From Candidatus Curtissbacteria bacterium (lineage in GTDB: Bacteria > Patescibacteriota > Microgenomatia > Curtissbacterales > GWA2-41-24), in the NCBI GenBank assembly GCA_016187105.1, contig JACPKK010000029.1, positions 1 to 18,802 on the forward strand: 18,802 nt of DNA. Reading direction: 5' to 3'. The notes below the pieces were generated by a model. The model was not told the origin of the DNA. It searched no databases and worked only from the letters and a program-made list of their open reading frames with translations. Below, in pieces: positions 13,268 through 18,802 of the stretch. Each line of letters opens with the position of its first letter. Within the stretch, counting starts at the first letter, position 1. Position numbers and translations under genes: made by a program.

Positions 13268-13982
13268 AAATCAGGCTGGCAACCACTACCAGCCTTTTAA
13301 GGCTGGTGCCGGGTGGGACGCAGGTCATAAGGGTTAGATTACGACCGCTTGTTGATATCGGAGCAAGGACAGAGGTATCTTTGGGGTCGACAACTTTTGA
13401 ATACTGGACGACGTAACGGTAGGTTTTGCCTTCCAGCTCGGCTATGACTTCGTCACCGATTTCGAGGTCGGAAAGGTTGGTAAAAATCTCGCGGTAATTT
13501 TTCGGATTGGCAAATTGCGGAAGGACGGAGTGGCCGGTAATAAAGCTGTTGCCAACCTGCCCCGGTAAGGCAGACCCTGGAAAGTGCGAAAGATTATCGT
13601 AAAAGTTAAGATTGTCGACCAATGTTTTGGCCTTTTCGATTTTTAATTTAGGCACAGTCAGATAAAACTGCGCCGGTCTTTCGCCTTGGGGCCTGTAATC
13701 GGTTGTAAAGTACGAGAAACCGTCCGAGTCTTGGGCAACCTGGACCGTGGCGGCGATAATTTGAGCAGACAAAACTTGGGCCTTGGGAATCGGGGCATTT
13801 TGGCTTGCTTTGGCGGAAAGTCTGGGCAGAACTTTTGCCTGCCAGACAATAGCCGGCCAGGCGGCAAAAATAATCGAGGCAATGCCCAAGAAGGTTATAA
13901 AACCATAAAATGTCCGTTCGCGCTGGCGGTTTTGGGTTCTAGCGCCTTGCGGAGGCGCTTTTATGTACAGTACCAAGGCCAT
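13266..13982 (-). CDS. Sortase family cysteine transpeptidase
   Basis: Sortases cleave a C-terminal sorting signal and attach the protein to the cell surface or to another pilin. The 238-residue product has a basic N-terminus, a membrane helix (about 26-48, YGFITFLGIASIIFAAWPAIV) and a C-terminal sortase barrel. The catalytic triad is visible: H151 in NSFITGHSVLP, C221 in LTLMTCVPPG (matching the TLxTC motif) and R230 in TSLKRLVV. The type-II-like topology puts the catalytic domain outside the membrane. The class is uncertain; the extended C-terminal motif resembles class E or D. Its ATG overlaps the upstream stop (TAATG), so translation is coupled to the PilM-like gene. No sorting-signal substrate is evident in the window. 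Confidence 0.93.
   Translation of the reverse strand: MALVLYIKAPPQGARTQNRQRERTFYGFITFLGIASIIFAAWPAIVWQAKVLPRLSAKASQNAPIPKAQVLSAQIIAATVQVAQDSDGFSYFTTDYRPQGERPAQFYLTVPKLKIEKAKTLVDNLNFYDNLSHFPGSALPGQVGNSFITGHSVLPQFANPKNYREIFTNLSDLEIGDEVIAELEGKTYRYVVQYSKVVDPKDTSVLAPISTSGRNLTLMTCVPPGTSLKRLVVVASLI
13273..13307. promoter_or_regulatory. Overlapping hairpins at the 3' end of the sortase gene
   Basis: ACCAGCCTT (13288-13296) and AAGGCTGGT (13299-13307) form a perfect 9-bp stem with a 2-base gap. The middle arm CCAGCCT (13289-13295) can instead pair with AGGCTGG (13273-13279). The sequence also encodes the catalytic-arginine region of the sortase. It may slow or end transcription before ruvX, but no U-tract follows. 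Confidence 0.4.
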
Positions 13983-16234
13983 TAAGAGATTTCTATTTTA
14001 AACTTTATTTTGGATTTGGTGCGAGGGATCGAATCAACAAAAGGAATGGCCGGCGAAAAGGAAACTTGAACATCCGAAACCTCCGGCTTAAGTTTTATGA
14101 CCGATCTGGTTTCTTTTACGCTTTTGCCGCTGATTTGGGAAGCGAGCTCTTCTTCATTAAACTTGGGGATTAGTTTAGCCCGGTATTTACCGGAAAGATT
14201 TAAGGCGTCTTGCACCCTTTTAACGGATAGGTCGAAAGATTCGATGTCTTCGGGCCTTGACTGGAAATCGGGTTGATTTTGGGAAGTTTGGCTAATCAAC
14301 TGCTTGAGATCAAGGTCGCTGAAGGCGATGGCGCCGGCTTCTATTTCCATATCGAGACTGATGAGTGAAGCCTCTTCGTCGAGCTTTTTATCAAAATCCT
14401 TCCTGGCGATTTTGATGACCAGTGACTCGTCAAAGATTTTGGCGCCGGCGGATTTTTGCTTAAGATCGTCTTTGGCTTTTTGGATTAAGTTATCGGTTAG
14501 GGACTTTTCAAGTTTTTCCAGATCGTCTTTTGAGGCAACAGTCGCCTCTTTTTCGTCGCCGCCCAAAAAGGCATTGTCGCTTTCGGCATAGTAGAGAATT
14601 TCATCAAAACCGACGATGGTAAAGGCGGTTCCCTGCGCAATATTTGATTTAGGACCAACCTCAACGGCCAGGGCGCTAACTTTTGCCTGACCGCTTGTGC
14701 TACCAACTCTTGCCGGTACCTCAACCTCGCTTTCGATTTTGAACTTGAGGCCGTCTTTGGTGATAATCTCGGTCGCGAGCGGAAACTTCTTGGGGGCGGA
14801 GGTGTCAAAATTAAAAAGCTTGATATCGCCTTTGGCGTGATTGCCGATTTTTTTAGTGCCGGTGGCGACGGCTTTTTGGCCGCCTGCCGCGCGGCCGGTG
14901 ACAATACTGCCGGGAATTTGAGATGCGGCAGGGTCAAGCGCGGAGTTCGGGATTACTTTGGCGGAAAAACTGCCATCCTGGGTGCGGGCGGCAACTTTAA
15001 TTGTAACTTGGGCGGAAGTCAAAGTTTGGCCGGCGACAAAGAGGCCGATAGCCACAATTGCAATCACTGCCGCAAAGATTACGGCCAGTCTTTGCGGTTT
15101 GGGAATTTTAATTTTGGGTATTTTCGGCTTTTTTTCGGGCGACTCGATGACCGTTTGCGGGCTATTGGCAAATTCGACGGCATAATCTTCACTCCTAATT
15201 GACTTTTGGGGAGATGGAGGGGCGACGGGGAGAGGAATTTCTTTTGCCTGCAAAACATCCTGGCCGGCGACAAAGCCCAGTTCATCCGGCTCCCCAATGT
15301 TTTGCGGTTTTATGGCTTGCTCCATTTTAGCGCCGGGAAGCGGATCATGGCCTAAAATGTCGGCCGCTTGGGCGTAGGCGACAGAGGCGGCGAGCTCATC
15401 GTCTTCGAGGACATCAACTTTAGGCTGGTTTATAAAAAGGCTTTCCATTGACGCATTTTGGATTTTGGCAAGAAATTCTGTGTCGGGCTCCCCATAAACA
15501 ACGATACGGGCGGGCAGACTTTCTGTTTCTTCCTTAAGCTGGCCGATGAGATTTTCTAAATTCTCGATAGTTAATGCGCGAGTAGAAGTTTTTGTCGCCT
15601 GCACTTTATTATTTTTAACCAGATGGACTTCGCAAAAAGTTGAGTCATGATCTTGAAAAATTCCCGCTAAAACTGCCTGCGGGCTAATTCCTTCTGTTAC
15701 CTTGAGGTAGTGATTAATTGAGGAGGCAAGGGAAACAAAAGCCTGGGCTTCTAGTTCCAAATCCTGGCTTAGGTCTTTTAGAATTTTGGTGCAGTCGGCG
15801 GAAATATCCTCGCCTTCGAAATACGATTGGCAAAGGCCGAAAACAACTTTTTCAACATCAGTGGCGGCGGTTTCGGCGGCAATATCGATGGCAGCTGCTG
15901 TCTCGTGGATTAAATTTTCGGTATTGACATATGGCTTTTCTTCGAGCGCTTCTATTTTGATATTTTCTGTATCGAAATCCCAGATGCAAGCTAAGATTTT
16001 TTTTGGAGTTAAGGTGAGGGCAAGGTAACTTTCCGGGGACTCTAGTTTGGGTTTAATCTTGGAAAATAAACTAAGTTTTTCTGCGAATAAGCGAGGCTTT
16101 TCTGCGAATAAGCGGAGCTTTTCTGCGAATAAGCGGAGGGGTGCTTTTGGGAAGCGGCGAAGGTACGGAGATTTCCGTAAGATCGCTGGCGCTTTTAGTT
16201 TTGGCTGCCTGATTGGGTTTGCCTCCAAGTACAA
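13982..16234 (-). CDS. PilM-like / baseplate J-like membrane protein
   Basis: A 750-residue protein probably linking the cytoplasm to the cell surface. Residues about 55-300 resemble an actin-fold PilM/FtsA-like module (YLALTLTPKKILACIWDF at the start, later ARIVVYGEP). A proline/lysine linker (about 335-381) leads to a membrane helix (382-402, RLAVIFAAVIAIVAIGLFVAG). An extracytoplasmic part (about 410-750) has a baseplate J-like stretch (455-545, KLFNFDTSAPKKFPLATEI) and a charged helical segment. The best available start is TTG at 16232-16234, which is weak. The homologous part seems to begin at LSLFSKIKPKLES, just after three 21-bp repeats encoding LRLFAEK-like units. The first 164 bp overlap the upstream gene in another frame. 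The stop overlaps the sortase ATG. The function is inferred from domain resemblance only. Confidence 0.8.
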   Translation of the reverse strand: MYLEANPIRQPKLKAPAILRKSPYLRRFPKAPLRLFAEKLRLFAEKPRLFAEKLSLFSKIKPKLESPESYLALTLTPKKILACIWDFDTENIKIEALEEKPYVNTENLIHETAAAIDIAAETAATDVEKVVFGLCQSYFEGEDISADCTKILKDLSQDLELEAQAFVSLASSINHYLKVTEGISPQAVLAGIFQDHDSTFCEVHLVKNNKVQATKTSTRALTIENLENLIGQLKEETESLPARIVVYGEPDTEFLAKIQNASMESLFINQPKVDVLEDDELAASVAYAQAADILGHDPLPGAKMEQAIKPQNIGEPDELGFVAGQDVLQAKEIPLPVAPPSPQKSIRSEDYAVEFANSPQTVIESPEKKPKIPKIKIPKPQRLAVIFAAVIAIVAIGLFVAGQTLTSAQVTIKVAARTQDGSFSAKVIPNSALDPAASQIPGSIVTGRAAGGQKAVATGTKKIGNHAKGDIKLFNFDTSAPKKFPLATEIITKDGLKFKIESEVEVPARVGSTSGQAKVSALAVEVGPKSNIAQGTAFTIVGFDEILYYAESDNAFLGGDEKEATVASKDDLEKLEKSLTDNLIQKAKDDLKQKSAGAKIFDESLVIKIARKDFDKKLDEEASLISLDMEIEAGAIAFSDLDLKQLISQTSQNQPDFQSRPEDIESFDLSVKRVQDALNLSGKYRAKLIPKFNEEELASQISGKSVKETRSVIKLKPEVSDVQVSFSPAIPFVDSIPRTKSKIKFKIEIS

Positions 16235-16694
16235 AAAACCAAACTAAAGCGGCGATGATCGCGATAAGAGTCAAAATGCCGGCTACAATAATAACAAGTC
16301 TTAATTGCTTGATTTTAGAAGTGCCGCCGGAAGGGGGTGTTTGTGAAGCTTGCCCTTCTCGGGGCGCAACATAGGGGGTCGGGTCCGGCTGGATAGGCAG
16401 TGGCGGGGAAGGCGGTTGGGGCGGTTGGGGAGCTGGCGGTGGTGTAGCGCCTAAAATCGGGCCGGCGGGGGTAGACGGCGAAGAGGTTTGCGCAAGCGAA
16501 GGAAGAGCATCAGGAAGCGGTGCAGGGGTATCGTCTCCGACGGCGACGAATTGTCCCGGCTGGATGGGCCCGGCTGATGCGGCTTTAGGTGCAGCTGCGG
16601 CGGGAGTGCTACTAGACCAGGGATTTGGCGGTGTATCTGCGGCGGGCGGTTTGGGTGATCCAGGTGGATTATCTTTGGGGGCAGTAGGGTCCAT
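16071..16694 (-). CDS. Proline-rich single-pass membrane protein
   Basis: Residues 1-125 are dominated by Pro, Ala, Ser and Thr, with runs such as PPPAPQPPQPPSPPLP, and probably form an extended, disordered tail. A membrane helix follows (131-156, LRLVIIVAGILTLIAIIAALVW) and then a short polar C-terminus. The last 20 residues are three copies of an LIRRKAP-like heptad from the 21-bp repeat, read in a different frame from the downstream gene. The orientation is probably N-terminus inside, since basic residues KIK flank the helix, but this is not certain. The ATG at 16692-16694 lies 8 bp after the second copy of the structured leader element and has no clear Shine-Dalgarno sequence. The first gene of the envelope cluster. 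No characterised family recognised. Confidence 0.8.
   Translation of the reverse strand: MDPTAPKDNPPGSPKPPAADTPPNPWSSSTPAAAAPKAASAGPIQPGQFVAVGDDTPAPLPDALPSLAQTSSPSTPAGPILGATPPPAPQPPQPPSPPLPIQPDPTPYVAPREGQASQTPPSGGTSKIKQLRLVIIVAGILTLIAIIAALVWFFVLGGKPNQAAKTKSASDLTEISVPSPLPKSTPPLIRRKAPLIRRKASLIRRKT
16077..16139. repeat. 21-bp tandem repeat x3 in overlapping reading frames
   Basis: Three 21-bp units (16077-16097, 16098-16118, 16119-16139) share the core TTTTCTGCGAATAAGCG. Because 21 is a multiple of three, both overlapping frames stay open: LIRRKAP-like heptads end the proline-rich gene and LRLFAEK-like heptads lead the PilM-like gene. The LSLFSKI at the PilM-like homology boundary looks like a diverged extra unit. 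Confidence 0.9.
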
Positions 16695-16702
16695 AGTGAT
16701 CT

Positions 16703-16788
16703 TTAAGGAGACAACCTGCGGTTTTCTCCTTAATATTCCTCTTTCCCTTTATGGGAAAAATTTAAACTGGCAAAGCCAGATTTAAATT
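16703..16788 (-). promoter_or_regulatory. Structured leader element, copy 2 (before the proline-rich gene)
   Basis: It has the same three stem-loops as at 4026-4106. P1 (16788-16759) has the same CTGGC-TTT-GCCAG core and flanking A/T stem. P2 (16758-16742) is TTTCCC-ATAAA-GGGAAA. The GAGGAAT linker is kept. P3 (16733-16703) pairs TTAAGGAGA with TCTCCTTAA, with inner AACC/GGTT. Relative to copy 1, CC/GG in P3 has become TT/AA on both sides, P2 gains a paired position, and the inner P3 stem gains a pair. The 35 bases 16754-16788 are identical to 4071-4105. The gene ATG lies just after P3; the position of the rpsL ATG is ATA here. Confidence 0.75.
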
Positions 16789-16790
16789 CA

Positions 16791-16819
16791 ATTGTAGTTA
16801 GAATCACAACAATTGTCTA
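16791..16819 (-). promoter_or_regulatory. Promoter of the envelope cluster
   Basis: On the minus strand TAGACA (16819-16814) and TACAAT (16796-16791) are separated by 17 bp, one mismatch each from consensus. The -35 hexamer overlaps the alaS stop codon. The predicted start falls at the beginning of leader stem P1, so the element would be the very 5' end of the message. Confidence 0.6.
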
Positions 16820-18616
16820 CGGCTCGATTGTAGCATAGATGCGGCGGATGCCGGAACCGGCTGATTCCTCTTTGATTATTTTAAACTCTCCCAGTGTTCC
16901 TGTCGAGGCGGCGTGCGGACCACCGCAGAATTCTTTGGAATAGGCGTTTTTAGGACCCGCGGCACCGATAAAATAGATATTGACCAGATCACCGTATTTG
17001 TCGTCAAAAAGTCCAATGGCGCCAAGTTCATCGGCGGCGGCTTTGGGCATAGTAATTTTCCCGACCGGGAGATTATCTTGAATTTTCTGGTTAACGATTT
17101 TTTCGACTTTTTTTATTTGCTCATCTAGCATTTTCGCGCCGTGAGTGAAATCGAACCTTAACCTTTCATCGGTGATGTGCGAACCGGTTTGATGGACGTG
17201 ATGACCCAGAATATCGCGCGGGGCCTGATGCATGAGATGGGTGGCGGTGTGGAGTTTGGCGGCACGGTCGGATTGAGTGGCCAATCCCCCTTTGGTCTTT
17301 TCGCCGGCTTTTCGGGAAAGTTCCTGATGAGATTTAAACTCTTTTTCAAAACCAGGAACATCAACTTGTTTTTTTTCTTCGAGTGCCATCTCGACGGTTA
17401 ACTCAATTGGAAAGCCGTAGTTTTGGTAGAGATTGAAAGCGTCGCGGCCGGAAATATTGCCGCCGATTTTTTCAAATTCACGAATACCTTGAGCCAGGGC
17501 TTTTTTGAATTTGGTTTCCTCTTTTTTCAGCTCATCGACAATTGACGCTTGGAATTCCTGGAGTTTTGGATAGAAAGATCCGTAAGTTTTAACGATGGTT
17601 TTAACAGTATCTGACAAAAAATCCTGATCTATTTTCAGAAGCGAGGCGTGACGGATGAGGCGGCGGACTAGACGGCGCAGGATGTAGCCGCGTTCGACGT
17701 TACTTGGGGTGACGCCGTCTGATATCAAGAAAACCGCTGCGCGCAGATGGTCGGCAATGATGCGGGCGGATTTATCATTGTATGCATTTGACAGGTCTTC
17801 GATTTGTTTCATGAGCGGGGCGAAAACATCGGTTTCGAAGATTGACGGCGCGTTTTGTAAAACAGCCAGCATGCGCTCCAAGCCCATGCCGGTGTCAACG
17901 TTTTTCTGTTTGAGTGGAACATACTCGAACTCATCTGGATTCTTGATACTTGATACTTGACCTTTGACACGTTTCTCGTACTCCATAAAAACGTCGTTCC
18001 AGATTTCCACAAACCGCTGCGGGTTTCTCGCAGGCTCTTGACCGTTAAGCGATCCGCCCTCGACGTCGTAAAACATTTCGGTATCCGGGCCGCAGGGGCC
18101 GGTTTGGCCGACCGGGCCCCACCAATTATCTTTTTTGCCATATTTGAAAATATGGCCTTCGGGAAGCCCTAGTTTTTCCCAAATATCAAATGACTCCTGA
18201 TCAAACGGGGCATCACTGTCGCCGGCGAAAACGGAAACATAAAGACGTTTGGCGTCGAGTTTTAAAATGTTGATGAGAAAATCGTATGACCAGGAAATCG
18301 CTTCTTTTTTCCAGTAATCGCCAAGCGACCAGTTACCAAGCATTTCAAAAAATGTATTGTGGACGCTGTCCCCGACTTGGTCAATGTCGTCGGTACGCAG
18401 GCATTTTTGGACGTTGACCAAGCGTTTGCCTTCGGGATGCGGGGCGCCCAAAAGATATGGGACGAGCGGATGCATACCGGCTGTTGTAAATAAAACTCGT
18501 TGAGTGCCGACAAGCTCGACGTCTTCTTTTGGCACCAGCGACGCCGAAGGGATTACTTTGTGTCCCTTCTTTTCAAAAAACTTTAAATACTTCTGGCGGA
18601 GTTCGAAGGATTTCAT
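16817..18616 (-). CDS. alaS: Alanyl-tRNA synthetase, short form without the C-Ala domain
   Basis: Charges tRNA-Ala with alanine and clears mischarged Ser or Gly. The 599-residue protein has the class II aminoacylation core (FTTAGMHPLVPYL, CLRTDDIDQVG, NTFFEMLGNWS, TGPCGPDTEMFYD, VDTGMGLERM), the tRNA-recognition helices (about 290-400) and a SecRelated editing domain with its zinc-type motifs HTATH (456-460) and CGGPH (564-568). The typical bacterial enzyme is about 870 residues; here the protein ends after the editing domain and the C-terminal C-Ala dimerisation/tRNA-binding domain is absent. The editing-domain end GSGIRRIYATIE is intact, so this looks like a natural short form, not a truncation. 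The start is ATG at 18614-18616. The promoter of the envelope cluster overlaps its stop. Confidence 0.96.
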   Translation of the reverse strand: MKSFELRQKYLKFFEKKGHKVIPSASLVPKEDVELVGTQRVLFTTAGMHPLVPYLLGAPHPEGKRLVNVQKCLRTDDIDQVGDSVHNTFFEMLGNWSLGDYWKKEAISWSYDFLINILKLDAKRLYVSVFAGDSDAPFDQESFDIWEKLGLPEGHIFKYGKKDNWWGPVGQTGPCGPDTEMFYDVEGGSLNGQEPARNPQRFVEIWNDVFMEYEKRVKGQVSSIKNPDEFEYVPLKQKNVDTGMGLERMLAVLQNAPSIFETDVFAPLMKQIEDLSNAYNDKSARIIADHLRAAVFLISDGVTPSNVERGYILRRLVRRLIRHASLLKIDQDFLSDTVKTIVKTYGSFYPKLQEFQASIVDELKKEETKFKKALAQGIREFEKIGGNISGRDAFNLYQNYGFPIELTVEMALEEKKQVDVPGFEKEFKSHQELSRKAGEKTKGGLATQSDRAAKLHTATHLMHQAPRDILGHHVHQTGSHITDERLRFDFTHGAKMLDEQIKKVEKIVNQKIQDNLPVGKITMPKAAADELGAIGLFDDKYGDLVNIYFIGAAGPKNAYSKEFCGGPHAASTGTLGEFKIIKEESAGSGIRRIYATIEP

Positions 18617-18639
18617 ATGGATTATTATATATGTTCTTG

Positions 18640-18707
18640 GTCATTCTGGGGAACGAAGTGACTCCAGAATCTTACTGGAGAGTAGATTCTGGACAAGCCA
18701 GAATGAC
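18640..18707. repeat. REP/MITE-like palindromic repeat, copy 2
   Basis: A 68-bp nested palindrome upstream of alaS. GTCATTCTGG (18640-18649) pairs with CCAGAATGAC (18698-18707), and CCAGAATCT (18664-18672) with AGATTCTGG (18684-18692). Its reverse complement matches the 2846-2972 copy: the shared strings CTTGTCCAGAATCT and GATTCTGGAGTC are visible. It lacks the internal CCTTCGACT-type arm of copy 1. Confidence 0.75.
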
Positions 18708-18715
18708 AATTTTAT

Positions 18716-18802
18716 TTAGGATTCAGCTCGGGGGGCGGGGCGGCGGAAGAAAAAGCGGCGGCCTTTTTTCTGGATTTCTTCGATGTGCTTTGGGACATCT
18801 TC
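18716..18802 (-). CDS. 3' end of an unidentified gene
   Basis: The minus-strand frame is open from the window edge to a TAA at 18716-18718, giving EDVPKHIEEIQKKGRRFFFR and then RPAPRAES. It uses codons like its neighbours and ends in a basic, proline-containing tail. Too little is present to name the family. It lies upstream of alaS, separated by the palindromic repeat, so it is probably in a different transcription unit. Confidence 0.6.
   Translation of the reverse strand, partial: EDVPKHIEEIQKKGRRFFFRRPAPRAES

Noticed and set aside
13941..13959. AGCGCCT/AGGCGCT hairpin near the start of the sortase gene
   Set aside because: It lies inside coding codons for KAPPQGA and is easily explained by the GC-rich amino-acid sequence. 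No regulatory context was seen.
1..18802. tRNA, rRNA, CRISPR array or phage/transposase genes
   Set aside because: No tRNA-like cloverleaf, rRNA segment, regularly spaced direct repeat array, integrase or transposase could be recognised on either strand.

Overview
The window looks like chromosomal core sequence from a Candidate Phyla Radiation (Patescibacteria) bacterium, probably Microgenomates-like. This rests on gene content and protein form: a short alanyl-tRNA synthetase without the C-terminal C-Ala domain, RpoB that runs directly into the str genes, and a sortase, PilM-like and MltG envelope set. I assigned it by recognition, not by a search. TGA serves as a stop (fusA, the shifted end of rpoC, sortase), so the TGA=Gly code of Gracilibacteria/SR1 is not in use. 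Every convincing gene is on the minus strand, so transcription runs from high to low coordinates.

Layout in transcription order. (1) 18802-16817: the tail of an unidentified gene, a REP-like palindrome, then alaS. (2) 16819-11586: an envelope and maintenance cluster with its own promoter. It holds a proline-rich single-pass membrane protein, a 750-residue PilM-like/baseplate-J-like membrane protein, a sortase, RuvX/YqgF, a small zinc-ribbon protein and the MltG endolytic transglycosylase. Several junctions overlap. (3) 11538-4277: a clear promoter, a hairpin-rich leader of about 210 nt, then rpoB and rpoC. (4) 4149-332: another strong promoter, a structured leader, then rpsL, rpsG, a small GreA-N-terminal-like coiled-coil protein, and fusA (a str operon with one insertion and no tuf in view). 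(5) 331-1: repeat-rich sequence and an AT-rich open frame leaving the window.

The most unusual content is between and at the edges of core genes. An RNA-like element of three stem-loops occurs twice, before rpsL (4026-4106) and before the proline-rich gene (16703-16788). It has a 35-nt identical core and stem changes that preserve pairing. In rpsL it supplies the start codon and replaces the usual S12 N-terminus. The 3' end of rpsG exists twice 71 bp apart, differing only at synonymous positions. rpoC is frameshifted just before its conserved C-terminal block. RpoB lacks about 17 residues at fork loop 2, next to the rifampicin pocket. Short AT-rich tandem repeats abut the start codons of fusA, the Gre-like gene and ruvX, where a Shine-Dalgarno site would be expected. 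Together these suggest a small genome whose core genes are being reshaped by small palindromic and tandem repeats; some of the indels could be assembly errors.
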